Shown here: piece after piece, positions 21,368 to 33,925 of the stretch | How the letters are laid out: the number at the start of each line of letters is the position of its first letter | Numbering within the stretch: the stretch's first letter is position 1 | From: Boesenbergia rotunda | Taxonomy: Eukaryota > Streptophyta > Magnoliopsida > Zingiberales > Zingiberaceae | Reading direction: 5' to 3' | NCBI GenBank assembly: GCA_024364735.1 | Contig: JAGFNQ010000863.1 | Span: 953,570 to 1,017,569, forward strand | DNA length: 64,000 nt | The notes under the pieces: model-generated | Database searches by the model: none | What the model was told of the DNA's origin: nothing | What the model saw: the letters and a program-made list of their open reading frames with translations, nothing else | Position numbers and translations under genes: made by a program

Positions 21368-23803
21368 GAACATAAAGATTTGGACCAATGGATGTTGGAT
21401 AGCAGATGCTCCAGACACATGATTGGAGACAAATTGAAATTCACCAAACTCAGGTTCAAAAACATAGGCTCAGTAGCATTTGGCAACAATGCTACACTCA
21501 AAGTCATTGGGTCAAGTAACATTGAACTCAAATATGATTTTGTAATTAAAAAGGTACTCTTGGTTGAGAACTTTAAGTTTAACTTGCTTAGTATAAGTCA
21601 ATTATGTGATACTGGCTACGTGGTTACCTTTACCAACTCTGACTGCCTGATTAGAAATTTGCAAGACTCAGAAGTCATACTTAAGGGCACTAGGAAAAAT
21701 AATGTTTACACTATAAACCTACCGTTAATACCTAAATGCTTCTTAACTCAGTTAGAAGAATCAAACCTCTGGCATAGGAGATTAGGTCACACTAATCTAA
21801 GATTAATTTCAAAAATCACCCAACTTGGCCTAATTAAAGGAATACCAAAAATTAAGAACCATGAAAACATGATATGTGAATCATGCAACCAAGGTAAATA
21901 AATCAGGTCCAATCACAAACAAATTCAATCAGACCTAACTCAAACCACACTTGAGCTCCTACACCTTGACCTATTTGATTCACATGGAGCCAAGTCACTA
22001 AGCGAAAACCGGTACTGCTTAGTAATTATAGATGATTACTCTAGGTTTACTTGGGTTAGGTTCCTAAAGACTAAGGATGAAACCCTAAACCTGTTTATTG
22101 ATTTTTGTAAGATAGTTGAAAATCAAAATGATACCAAAATCAAAAGACTTAGGAGTGATCACAGGGGAGAATTTGAAAATCAAAGGTTCGAGAAATTTTG
22201 TAGAATCAACGGGTATATTCACGAATTCTCATGTCCTAGAACCCCCCAGCAAAATGAGATAGTAGAACGAAAAAATAAAACCCTACAGGAAGCCGCTAGG
22301 ACTATGCTCAATGAATTCAAACTAGCTAATAAATTTTGGGCAGAAGCAATTAGTGTGGCCTTCTATATCCAAAATAGGGTCCTAATCAATAAACGACATA
22401 ATAAAACTCCCTATGAATTATATTACCATAGACTCCCAAACCTACACAACCTAAGGGTCTTTGGGTGCAAAGTCCATATCATAAACACCAAGGACTACCT
22501 AGGGAAATTCCAGTCTAAGTCAACCCCAGGGGTCATCTTAGGATATTCAACAATAAGTAGAGCCTACAGGGTCTACAATAAACAAATCTAATATTTGATG
22601 AGGAAACTAATTCAAAATCTGATAATCCTGATCTAAATTCATCAAACATTGAGCATGAAGATAATGAACAAATTATTGAACCAGCAATTGAACCACTAGT
22701 TGAACATCTAAATGAACTAATTATTAAACCAACTACTGAGTCAATTGAACCAATAATTGAACCAACTCAAGTAGTTGAACCAAATACTGAACCGAACCAT
22801 CCAGCCGGACCTGAGGCTGAACCAAGTAATAAAAGAACTAAGAAACCCAGACTCAGTCACCCAACTGATCAAATTGTGGGTGATCCAACCTTAGGAGTCA
22901 GAACTAGGTCTTCCTATAGAAATCTTAGTCAGATCGCACTAATTTCAAAAATTGAACCTAAGACTATAGAGGAAGCCTTACCTGATCCTGATTGGATCAT
23001 AGCAATGCAAGAAGAGTTAGCCCAATTTGAAAGGAACCAAGTCTGGGAACTAGTACCTAAACCTGTGGGCAAATCCATTATTGGCACTAAGTGGGTGTTT
23101 AGAAATAAGCTAAATGACCAAGGGGAAATAGTTAGAAATAAAGCCCGCTTAGTAGCTAAAGGGTTCAGTCATGTCGAAGGGTTAGACTATGACGAAACCT
23201 ATGCCCCAGTAGCCAGACTTGAGTCTATTAGAATGTTGCTAGCCTTTGCATGCCATAAAGGATTTAAACTCTACCAAATGGAAGTAAAATCCATCTTTCT
23301 GAATGGGTTTATTAGAGAAGAAGTCTATGTAGGACAACCCCCCGATTTTGAGAACTTAGAAAAACCTGACCAAGTTTACAAACTCAATAAGGCACTGTAT
23401 GGACTAAAATAAGCACCTAGGGCATGGTATGAACGCCTATCGACCTACCTCATTTCTAAGGAATTTAACCAAGGACAAATTGACTCAATCCTTTTTGTTA
23501 AAACCTTAGAAAAAGACATCTTCATTGCCCAAATCTATGTTGACGATATAATTTTTGGATCCACCAACTCAAATTTCTTAAAAGAATTTGTAAAAATAAT
23601 GGAAAACGAATTCAAAATGAGCTTAGTTGGTGAGCTCAACTTCTTTTTAGGATTAAAAATTAAGCAAACGAGGGATGGGAATTATGTCCATCAATCCAAA
23701 TATGTTAAGGAGTTAATAAAGAAATTTAAGATGGATAACTCTAAAAGCATAAATATCCCTATGGCTACAAATGTAAAAATAGATAGTGACCCTGATGGTA
23801 AAC
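21368..23803 (+). pseudogene. pol of element B, 5' part: protease, integrase, reverse transcriptase
   Basis: Ty1/copia Pol, interrupted. The protease region begins WMLDSRCSRHMIGDK; the catalytic D-S-G of the family reads D-S-R here. The gag-pre-integrase zinc region follows (LWHRRLGHTN...CESC) and a TAA at 21899-21901. The integrase core is recognisable (LDLFD, LVIIDDYSRFTW, SDHRGEF, ERKNKTLQEAARTM), with a stop and frame change near 22590. A degenerate acidic linker precedes the reverse transcriptase: WVFRNKLNDQGEIVRNKARL, DYDETYAPVARLESIR, a TAA at 23410-23412 within ALYGLK-APRAWY, and YVDD at 23535-23546. Translation is cut at 23803 by element D. The piece is inactive as it stands. Confidence 0.93.
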
Positions 23804-26664
23804 TGATAAGCACCATTTTGTTGATTATTTTAATTGTTAAAATCCATGTTTGACCTATGATTTTATTGTTTAATTGTGATTTTACCCTAGGTTTTAGGAT
23901 TTCCTATTATTTTGGACTTAATTGCAAAATTACATATTTTTGGATTATTTGGCCACTAATTTTCTGATATATTTTTGTAGGCATGAAAAGATCCTGGACC
24001 TAGGGCATACTGGGTCAAACTTGAGTCGGATGTGAACCGGATCGAATTATCAAGCCTACGATTAATCCGGGCCGTCCGATTCAAGAGCGGCTAGATCTGA
24101 GCCATCCGGGACGATCTGAAGCAATCCGAGCTAGGGTTAGGGTTGATCAAGCTCTATGATCAAGATCTGAAGGTTTCATCCCAATCAGAGCTCAATCAAC
24201 CGTTGGATCAAGCAAGGAGGGCTCTAGAGCGTCCATTCATAGATAGAGTTGATCTGGACCATCCGTTGCACATCTGGAGGATCCGAGCTACCACAAGGCA
24301 GATCCTGACCCCAGATCATCATCATTAAAGTTTGGCTCCAATCAGAGCAAGATCTGCCGTTGGATCTCCTCCGATCAATCTGAGCCGTCCATTTGTTCCT
24401 ATTTAATCAAATGTTCACAGCAGCTGTTCAGCGTCGCGTCTTCGCCGCAGCTTCTTCCTTCTTCGATAGTTCTTAGTTTTTCTTCGATTTTCCTTCAATC
24501 CGAGGCGCGACCACTCAATTTCTGATTCAGAGCAAGTGCTAAATCTTGGGAAGATGACTTAGTGAAGATTTCAGCTCGCTATTGCCCAAGAACAGAGCCA
24601 TTGAGAGGTTTCCGTGGTTCTGCTGTTTGGAGTCATCGATCTAAATTGCGGACCATTTCCATCCACCGGAGCCATCTGGAGGGGTTCCCTAGATTGCTCC
24701 GATCATCCACAAATCACAATCTCACTTGGACGCAGTTAAATCGAAGGGTTCGAATGGGGAATTCAGATTTGGACAGAGTTGAGCTCAAATTTAGTAGCTG
24801 AGACAATTTCCCACTGATTTGCTGAGTTTGCGGGTCCGAGGCTCACCCTTGCGTGACGAACAAGGAGTACCTGAGCTGAAGAAGGGATTGAGTTTAGATT
24901 TCCTTGGTTAATTTCAGTTTTCTTAGTTGTAATTTAAAGTCTACTGTCTGTTCTGTTTTTGTATTGGTTTCAGATTCGTTACTTTGTTTAATGCAATTGT
25001 TTTGCTTAAATTAGGCTTGGTTTATGCTGGTTTAATAGCTAGAGAATGTGTTTAGTGGATAGTTGTTTTTAATTCTAGTTGTTTTCAGTTTCTTTACTTG
25101 AGTATCAGCTGTGCCATTTTTCTTTCCTTGCGTATCAGCCACTTCAGTTTCAAGTTTCTGATTTGTTCTTGCTTCAATTAGAGTGTTAATTCAGTGTTTT
25201 ATTAGCTAGCTTATTTGTGTAATGAATAAGTGTGTTTCAAGCAGTTTATTTAGCTGAAATTCATTTCTGAATTCTTGCTTTAGCTTGCGATTCAGCTAGT
25301 TTCTGCAGTGTATCAAGTTTCTGATTTGCTATAGTGTGTATCAATTTGCTTCCTTCGAGTTCCTGCACTTTGCATCAAACTAACTATAGTTTTACCAGCT
25401 GAATCTACATTGCAGTTGTTCCACTCAAGTAGTGTTTGATTTCACTGCTGTACTTGTTTCAATTTTTGCACCTCAGTTTCCAATTTCTGCACATACTGCA
25501 TTCATATCTATTTTCTGCATGTTCAGTTATCGAATCTGAATTCTGGTTAAGTGGATATCAGAACTTCCTAATCCTTAATGAACATTGGTTTTGCTACTTG
25601 ATTTAGCTGCCTAGTGATGTATGCAATCTCATGGTTCTGAATTACTGCACTACCATTCTTCAGTCACGTTCATGAAATTCTGCAGCCAAGTTTATTTCAT
25701 TTCTGCATCTTCCACTTTTGTTGCTGCATTCTCCAACTGTGAATCTTCATTTTCGATTTCAGCACATCAATAGGTTCTTGTTTGGTGAATCATTTGCAAC
25801 AGATTGCAACTTGATCAAGCTGTTTTCTGCATCTCAGTCGGAATTAAGTTTATCTGCCCTGATCAGTTTTGGTTTCCATTTTCTTCATTAACATGTGTAG
25901 TTAATTCCATAGATATACTAGCCAACACCAAGCTGAATTGATCAGCTACACATCCCATACACTTAGTGGAAATTCTGGACTGATAAAATCAGTTTATGGC
26001 ACACAGAAATTCAGTTTGGCACATTGTTTTCAGCTTGCGTGCCAAGCTATTTTAGACACTGATTTGAATGAGATTTTCACCAGTTTTTCTGGTGTAGGAT
26101 AGCGACTGAAGTCTATTGATATCATCTTCAGAATCCTTGAGTTTCTTCGCATTGGTTTGCTTTCCGAAATCGTAGCTAGTTTTAGTTAAAGTGTTGGTTC
26201 AAATTCTGAATTTCACATGTTTCTATTTGTGTCAAGCTTGTTCATTTTCGAAAATGCAATCACTGCTTCATTCCTTTGCTTAGCATTTGTTTTACCTTTG
26301 AAATCAGAATTGGTCCAAAATTGATTAAGTGATTTAGATGAATAAATGCTCTTTTTGGTTGAATGATAACTTGTTATCACTTGTTAAGTTCTATAGTTGA
26401 GTTTTCCTTTATTTTCATTGTGATTCCATTTCTATTTAGAACCCAAATCTTTATTTGAAACCCGAAAACACAAACGACACCTAAATACAAGCGTGAATCA
26501 CACAACGTCAACTAGCCCCGAGAAAAATACGACCTGTGGCCCCTATATTACATTTTCATATTTTTGATTGTAAAAGGGTTTCCAGCTTTCATTCATTGAT
26601 ATTTAAATTTAATGAGCCCATACATTTCGTGACAACTTTAATTTAGTATATTTGGGTTCCGTCA
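23804..26664 (+). repeat. 5' LTR of element D
   Basis: 2,861 bp, 99.7 percent identical by eye to 31065-33925. The 5' part has repeated GATC-rich motifs (GAGCCATCCGG, CCGTTGGATC). The 3' part is pyrimidine-rich with many TTTCTGCA-like words. It contains one short internal ORF (79 codons) duplicated in both LTRs and without recognisable homology. Confidence 0.95.
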
Positions 26665-26670
26665 AATTTT

Positions 26671-26688
26671 TGGCGCCGTTGCCGGGGA
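26671..26688 (+). other. Primer binding site of element D (tRNA-Asp)
   Basis: TGGCGCCGTTGCCGGGGA begins six bases after the LTR and matches the complement of the last 18 bases of plant tRNA-Asp(GTC) including CCA, as I recall that tRNA. Confidence 0.85.
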
Positions 26689-26824
26689 AGCAACTAGTTG
26701 ATTTGTTAGATTTTGCTTGTATACTTTTGGACATATTATTGGGTTCTGTTTTATTGTGCTTTATTTTTATATACGGTTGCTGTCATTTTTCTTGTTTGTT
26801 TGGTGACAGGGCTGCAAGATCAAA

Positions 26825-28786
26825 ATGTGGTCATCAGAGTTTCAGCCTTTCAACCAATTTCAACAACCTTGCAACCAAAATTTTCAGCAAACCAATCAGT
26901 TCTTTCAGCCGTCATTACAGCAAGATTTCCAACAGCCCTACTCAAATTTCCAACAAATTCAGAATGGGCAGCCCCAATTTTCAGTTTTTGAGCAACCAAA
27001 TCAGTTTTCTCAGCCACCATTTCAGAATTTCCAACAACAAAATCAGAATTTTCAGCCCACTCAATTTGAGTTTTCATCACCACAATTTCAACCTCAGATC
27101 CAAGAATTTCAGAGCTACAATTTTCAGCCATTTCCACCAAGTGGTGAACCAAATTTTCAGCAGTTTAATCAGCCTGTGCAACCATTTTATCAATCCCCAC
27201 AGTCTCAATTTCTACAAATGTGTCAACAAGAGCTTCAAAACATCGAAAGGCAAATGGAACAAGTGGCTAATGATTTGAATCAAATAAAAGCCCAAAGAGC
27301 AGAACAATTATCTTCTCAAGCTGTTTTTAATTCTGAGAGCCCCGGAGTTGGTTTTATATCAGTTCAAGGTGACCCTAGTGCATGGCAAAGTCCTTCTTCA
27401 ATTAATCCTGCAAATTTAGTAGAAGAAGAAGAAGAAGAATACATTAAAACCTGGGCACCTACAGCATGCATTCCTCCGGAGATTCCTACTCAAAATCCAT
27501 TGCCAAATTTTTCAGCTCCAGAAGAAGAAATTGAAGCTCCACAGGACCATTCTAGACTTTTATTTTCTGATGATAGCATTATTGATGGTCCTAATTTTTC
27601 TGACACTGTCGTTGCAGATATTACAGGAGAAGCGTGCAGAGGAGATGATTCCATAGGTGTAGGGGACTGCACTAAGCCCCAGGGACCACCACAGTCAGAA
27701 AATGAACCAGAAAGTGTAGGGACTTGCACGGTGGAAGCAAGCACCCAAGGATCACCAGTTGATTGTCCACCAGAGCCTGAGGCTGAAGAGGAGCTTGAAC
27801 ATAACCAGGAAGAGACCACAGATACAGCTACTATTATAGACCCTTCAGGTATTATCCAGCACGCTCAGGTAAGTATTTCTCCTCTTTCTTCAGAAAAATG
27901 CAGTGAGGTACCTAGGGATGACTTTATTGATTCTGATGTATTTATTGATATACCTTGTGTAGAGATTGTTTGTGAAAATCCAATAGAGGTACCAAACATT
28001 GATTTCATTGATCGTACTGCATTACCTGATACATCTCTTGTAGATATGGATAGCGAAATAATTTTAGAGGCACCCATAATTGATGTTGTTTTCTATGATG
28101 AATCTTTTGATACATCTTTTGTGGATATGGATAGTGAAAATTTTTTAGAAGTGCCTGAAATTGATGTTATTTATTTTGATGAATCTCTTGCTATTTCATA
28201 TGCTGAAAATGAATGTGAAAGACTTTTGGAGATACCTGATATTGATTTGATTGGCTGTGACACATTACTTGATATACCCTTGATTGAAAATAATTGTGAA
28301 ATTTCTATTGATGAGCCAGAAATTGATTTCTTTATTTGTGATGAGCTCCTGGATGCAAATTTTGTTGAAAATGATTTTGAAAATTTTATTGAGGCACCAC
28401 AAATTGATTTAATTGGACATGATGCAGATTTGGATTTATTTCATGCAGAAACTGAACTTATATCATTTCTTTCTGACCCTGCACGCTTGAAAAAGGTATT
28501 ACATTGTTTTGCAGGGTCCAGAAGACTTCAGGAGTGGGTACTCCAACTGAACAGACTTCAGCCTCCTGGAAGGACTTCTGAAGGGCATCAAGCAGGAGGA
28601 GATGATCTGACTTTAATTAAAAGCACTCCATCCCTTGAATGGCTTTTGAACCTGAATCGCCTGAGGCCACCAGAGAAATTTTTTGCGAAGTTCAAGTGTG
28701 GGGGAGTCCTATTACTCCCAGCCACTCATACCCCTCCACTACCAAGATGGAGGCTCCTCCTGGATCGACTCCGTCCACCAGAATAA
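26825..28786 (+). CDS. Uncharacterised 653-aa protein of element D: Q/F-rich head, acidic repeats
   Basis: One uninterrupted ATG-initiated frame. Residues about 1-135 are a low-complexity region of Phe-Gln-Pro-Asn units (FQQ, NFQ, QFSQP) resembling prion-like segments. Residues about 138-165 form a coiled coil (QELQNIERQMEQVANDLNQIKAQ). Residues about 200-340 are acidic and disordered. Residues about 370-550 hold roughly six or seven diverged repeats of 28-30 residues with a core like PEIDVIYFDESL followed by a short acidic segment. The C terminus has three RLQ/RLRPPE-type repeats (WVLQLNRLQPPG, WLLNLNRLRPPE, LLLDRLRPPE). No zinc knuckle or catalytic motif is seen. It could be a highly diverged Gag or an accessory protein. 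It is the only long ORF of the element and is undamaged. Confidence 0.75.
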   Translation: MWSSEFQPFNQFQQPCNQNFQQTNQFFQPSLQQDFQQPYSNFQQIQNGQPQFSVFEQPNQFSQPPFQNFQQQNQNFQPTQFEFSSPQFQPQIQEFQSYNFQPFPPSGEPNFQQFNQPVQPFYQSPQSQFLQMCQQELQNIERQMEQVANDLNQIKAQRAEQLSSQAVFNSESPGVGFISVQGDPSAWQSPSSINPANLVEEEEEEYIKTWAPTACIPPEIPTQNPLPNFSAPEEEIEAPQDHSRLLFSDDSIIDGPNFSDTVVADITGEACRGDDSIGVGDCTKPQGPPQSENEPESVGTCTVEASTQGSPVDCPPEPEAEEELEHNQEETTDTATIIDPSGIIQHAQVSISPLSSEKCSEVPRDDFIDSDVFIDIPCVEIVCENPIEVPNIDFIDRTALPDTSLVDMDSEIILEAPIIDVVFYDESFDTSFVDMDSENFLEVPEIDVIYFDESLAISYAENECERLLEIPDIDLIGCDTLLDIPLIENNCEISIDEPEIDFFICDELLDANFVENDFENFIEAPQIDLIGHDADLDLFHAETELISFLSDPARLKKVLHCFAGSRRLQEWVLQLNRLQPPGRTSEGHQAGGDDLTLIKSTPSLEWLLNLNRLRPPEKFFAKFKCGGVLLLPATHTPPLPRWRLLLDRLRPPE

Positions 28787-31064
28787 AAGGGAGTTTGATT
28801 CTTCTGACATTTTCTTTTATTTCATTTTTCATTTTCATGCTTCCTAGAATTAGAATTTCCTTTGAACTGAGTCCTTGTGAATAAATGCATGTTATTTCTT
28901 TTGTCACTTTTTCTTGCATGAGTAGAAATAAAAGTATCCCTCTAGGTTATCTCCATAGCATTTTAGAGTCTTTTGAAAATAAATTAAATTTGGTTGTCAA
29001 GACTTAGAATTTGAGTTCATGGATGAAATCTTGGATGCTTGAGTACTACTTTGCTTTAAATTCTTAATTGATGACTTGAGATGAATGGTTTTTACCTAGT
29101 GAGATTAGCCTTATTTGTGACACACATGTTATTGAACTCTAGAACTTGCTTAGTTTCTTTTAAAACCATATTTCAATGATTGGATCACATCTATAGAGAC
29201 CAATCCATTTGTTTCCCTTTCCACATCAATTTTAAAAAAAAAAAATCATGTTCATTCCATTTTCCTTTGCTTATTTCTTTTTCTTACCCTCACTTTTCTT
29301 TGGACTTGTTGTTTGAAATGTTTCTAATGATATTTTGCCCGAGACGGACAAAGATTCAAGTGTGGGGGAGTGACTAAAGTTTTGGATGCATTTCAACTTG
29401 AAAAAAAAAAAATTTGCCAATTTGAAGCCAAAAGGTGCCAAATGAGTGAGTTTGGTGCCAAGAATGAACAAGGGAAATGGAAGCCATTGGAGACTTAGCT
29501 TATTTACTACATTTTGAAGATCAAAGTGGCATGCAATGAAAAGAAAAATCTGCAATGAAAGAAAAAGAAAAAGAGATGGCACGCAAAAGTAAGAAATTCA
29601 AAGAAAGAAAGTTGTTTCGGTATCACTTGATTGCAATGGACATAGACACAGTTTAGTATCCATCTAAATCCGAATTTTGGGTGTTGGAAATCAGTAATAC
29701 AGTGCCAAATTAATTGGAGCAGTTTTGAAGAAGAAATCTTCAATGAAAAGCCAAAATGGCACACAAGCAAAAGCAAAGTTATGCCATATAGAAAAAAATC
29801 AGTAAGCTGAATTTGCAGCTGAATTTGTAGCTGCTAGAGCTGTTCTTTGCCGAGATCAGCAACATCTTATGTAGACTGCACACAAGCTGGATAATCTGAA
29901 CATGGCAGCAAATCAGTGCCAAAAACAGAGGAAGAAAAGGAAACTTCTGTGTGGATTAGCAATTGAAGTGAAGCTGGACTGTTTTGAATACTGGAACTGA
30001 ATTGGGAATGCAAGATGCTGCTGCCAAGAATTAAGATCAAACCATTCGACAGCATAAGAATTATGGAGAGCAGAGAGGTTGATACTTGAGCTGTAAATGC
30101 AGTTATAAAAGAAAAACAAAGCAGTGAATTGCTAGTGAGGCAGTTTATGCCAAGAAGAAGCTGGAATTAGATTTTTCAAGGGCTGTGAATCAGAGAAAAA
30201 AATTCGGAAATGCATCAAAAGATGTTGAGTACATCACAGCTGATCAGAGACAGAATTTGGAAGCTGAGACAAAAAGAAAAAAAAAAAAAGAAGAAAGCAG
30301 TTTGAAAAAAAAAATGAAAAGAAACCAAGTGGACACAATTGAGTTGGCATTGAAAATCATTGAAGTTCTCTGATCCGAATTAAACTCTTTGCTCCATTAC
30401 ATTCTGAATTCACTAGAGAGAAGGAAAGAAAGAAAAAAATCTGAGAAAAGAGTGAAAGAAGCAAGGTTGGCACAAAAATTGAAACTTGGCACCTTGAGAT
30501 CAAATGGAGTTATTTTTCATCCAAGTCAAAGGAATTTACTCAAGATTTACTCCATCACGCTTTTGATATCACTAGAGGACTGATAAGAGGGGCAAGGCAC
30601 ATTGGAAACATTTTTAAACAACCAAGTCTTCCACTCCATCAAAATTTTCTATTTTCTTAGTCTTTATTTCATTTCTCACCATTTTTCATGTTTTCCTTTG
30701 TTTTTATAGTTGTTGATCCTAATCATGATTAATGGTGGAGATTAGATAATAAGCAAGCCTATGGTAGTGCAAGAAGCATGTGTAAGAGTGAGCTCCACTT
30801 CCATCACCAAATTAGAACTTAAGAGAGAGCCACCAACACTTCCCTTGAAAGGCTAGTGATTGAAATTCATCTCAATGACTCATGATAGATGAAAAGGCTA
30901 AGTTGTTGATTTAAGGACAAGACACTACTCCATAGAGCTTAGATTTATGAGAATTGGCAACCCTAGGTAATTTCTTTTCATTTGTTTCTAATTATGCTTA
31001 AGAAAGCCTAAGGGATACATATTTAGTTGTTTCGCGAGACGCTCAAGGATAAGTGTGGGGGAGT
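28787..31064 (+). other. 3' noncoding part of element D with repeated polypurine-tract motif
   Basis: No supported gene. TCAAGTGTGGGGGAGT-like motifs occur at about 28692 (inside the ORF end) and 29357, and AAGTGTGGGGGAGT at the true polypurine tract 31051-31064. The stretch 29400-30600 is purine-rich (AAAGAAAGAAAAAG-like) with TTGGCAC/GGCACA words. Confidence 0.7.
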
Positions 31065-33925
31065 TGATAAGCACCATTTTGTTGATTATTTTAATTGTTA
31101 AAATCCATGTTTGACCTATGATTTTATTGTTTAATTGTGATTTTACCCTAGGTTTTAGGATTTCCTATTATTTTGGACTTAATTGCAAAATTACATATTT
31201 TTGGATTATTTGGCCACTAATTTTCTGATATATTTTTGTAGGCATGAAAAGATCCTGGACCTAGGGCATACTGGGTCAAACTTGAGTCGGATGTGAACCG
31301 GATCGAATTATCAAGCCTACGATTAATCCGGGCCGTCCGATTCAAGAGCGGCTAGATCTGAGCCATCCGGGACGATCTGAAGCAATCCGAGCTAGGGTTA
31401 GGGTTGATCAAGCTCTATGATCAAGATCTGAAGGTTTCATCCCAATCAGAGCTCAATCAACCGTTGGATCAAGCAAGGAGGGCTCTAGAGCGTCCATTCA
31501 TAGATAGAGTTGATCTGGACCATCCGTTGCACATCTGGAGGATCTGAGCTACCACAAGGCAGATCCTGACCCCAGATCATCATCATTAAAGTTTGGCTCC
31601 AATCAGAGCAAGATCTGCCGTTGGATCTCCTCCGATCAATCTGAGCCGTCCATTTGTTCCTATTTAATCAAATGTTCACAGCAGCTGTTCAGCGTTGCGT
31701 CTTCGCCGCAGCTTCTTCCTTCTTCGATAGTTCTTAGTTTTTCTTCGGTTTTCCTTCAATCCGAGGCGCGACCACTCAATTTCTGATTCAGAGCAAGTGC
31801 TAAATCTTGGGAAGATGACTTAGTGAAGATTTCAGCTCGCTATTGCCCAAGAACAGAGCCATTGAGAGGTTTCCGTGGTTCTGCTGTTTGGAGTCATCGA
31901 TCTAAATTGCGGACCATTTCCATCCACCGGAGCCATCTGGAGGGGTTCCCTAGATTGCTCCGATCATCCACAAATCACAATCTCACTTGGACGCAGTTAA
32001 ATCGAAGGGTTCGAATGGGGAATTCAGATTTGGACAGAGTTGAGCTCAAATTTAGTAGCTGAGACAATTTCCCACTGATTTGCTGAGTTTGCGGGTCCGA
32101 GGCTCACCCTTGCGTGACGAACAAGGAGTACCTGAGCTGAAGAAGGGATTGAGTTTAGATTTCCTTGGTTAATTTCAGTTTTCTTAGTTGTAATTTAAAG
32201 TCTACCGTCTGTTCTGTTTTTGTATTGGTTTCAGATTCGTTACTTTGTTTAATGCAATTGTTTTGCTTAAATTAGGCTTGGTTTATGCTGGTTTAATAGC
32301 TAGAGAATGTGTTTAGTGGATAGTTGTTTTTAATTCTAGTTGTTTTCAGTTTCTTTACTTGAGTATCAGCTGTGCCATTTTTCTTTCCTTGCGTATCAGC
32401 CACTTCAGTTTCAAGTTTCTGATTTGTTCTTGCTTCAATTAGAGTGTTAATTCAGTGTTTTATTAGCTAGCTTATTTGTGTAATGAATAAGTGTGTTTCA
32501 AGCAGTTTATTTAGCTGAAATTCATTTCTGAATTCTTGCTTTAGCTTGCGATTCAGCTAGTTTCTGCAGTGTATCAAGTTTCTGATTTGCTATAGTGTGT
32601 ATCAATTTGCTTCCTTCGAGTTCCTGCACTTTGCATCAAACTAACTATAGTTTTACCAGCTGAATCTACATTGCAGTTGTTCCACTCAAGTAGTGTTTGA
32701 TTTCACTGCTGTACTTGTTTCAATTTTTGCACCTTAGTTTCCAATTTCTGCACATACTGCATTCATATCTATTTTCTGCATGTTCAGTTATCGAATCTGA
32801 ATTCTGGTTAAGTGGATATCAGAACTTCCTAATCCTTAATGAACATTGGTTTTGCTACTTGATTTAGCTGCCTAGTGATGTATGCAATCTCATGGTTCTG
32901 AATTACTGCACTACCATTCTTCAGTCACGTTCATGAAATTCTGCAGCCAAGTTTATTTCATTTCTGCATCTTCCACTTTTGTTGCTGCATTCTCCAACTG
33001 TGAATCTTCATTTTCGATTTCAGCACATCAATAGGTTCTTGTTTGGTGAATCATTTGCAACAGATTGCAACTTGATCAAGCTGTTTTCTGCATCTCAGTC
33101 GGAATTAAGTTTATCTGCCCTGATCAGTTTTGGTTTCCATTTTCTTCATTAACATGTGCAGTTAATTCCATAGATATACTAGCCAACACCAAGCTGAATT
33201 GATCAGCTACACATCCCATACACTTAGTGGAAATTCTGGACTGATAAAATCAGTTTATGGCACACAGAAATTCAGTTTGGCACATTGTTTTCAGCTTGCG
33301 TGCCAAGCTATTTTAGACACTGATTTGAATGAGATTTTCACCAGTTTTTCTGGTGTAGGATAGCGACTGAAGTCTATTGATATCATCTTCAGAATCCTTG
33401 AGTTTCTTCGCATTGGTTTGCTTTCCGAAATCGTAGCTAGTTTTAGTTAAAGTGTTGGTTCAAATTCTGAATTTCACATGTTTCTATTTGTGTCAAGCTT
33501 GTTCATTTTCGAAAATGCAATCACTGCTTCATTCCTTTGCTTAGCATTTGTTTTACCTTTGAAATCAGAATTGGTCCAAAATTGATTAAGTGATTTAGAT
33601 GAATAAATGCTCTTTTTGGTTGAATGATAACTTGTTATCACTTGTTAAGTTCTATAGTTGAGTTTTCCTTTATTTTCATTGTGATTCCATTTCTATTTAG
33701 AACCCAAATCTTTATTTGAAACCCGAAAACACAAACGACACCTAAATATAAGCGTGAATCACACAACGTCAACTAGCCCCGAGAAAAATACGACCTGTGG
33801 CCCCTATATTACATTTTCATATTTTTGATTGTAAAAGGGTTTCCAGCTTTCATTCATTGATATTTAAATTTGATGAGCCCATACATTTCGTGACAACTTT
33901 AATTTAGTATATTTGGGTTCCGTCA
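31065..33925 (+). repeat. 3' LTR of element D
   Basis: 2,861 bp, the same length as the 5' LTR. The differences seen are single transitions only. Confidence 0.95.

Larger units (their letters stand above)
23804..33925 (+). mobile_element. Element D: young non-autonomous LTR retrotransposon with tRNA-Asp primer site
   Basis: Two 2,861 bp LTRs (23804-26664, 31065-33925; TGATAAGCACC...GGTTCCGTCA) flanked by TAAAC on both sides (23799-23803, 33926-33930). A primer site complementary to tRNA-Asp follows the first LTR and a GTGTGGGGGAGT polypurine tract precedes the second. The 4.4 kb interior has one long ORF and no recognisable gag zinc knuckle, protease, reverse transcriptase or integrase. About eight LTR differences, all transitions, indicate a recent insertion. 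Primer type and long LTRs suggest mobilisation by a gypsy element (Athila/Tat-like), which is inference. Confidence 0.95.

Noticed and set aside
24562..24801. 79-codon ORF present in both LTRs of element D
   Set aside because: Identical because the LTRs are identical; no homology or start context, and no support as a gene.
26652..27278. Ser/Phe-rich frames overlapping the start of the element D ORF
   Set aside because: Shadows of the Q/F-rich repeat in other frames; they end early and have no continuation.
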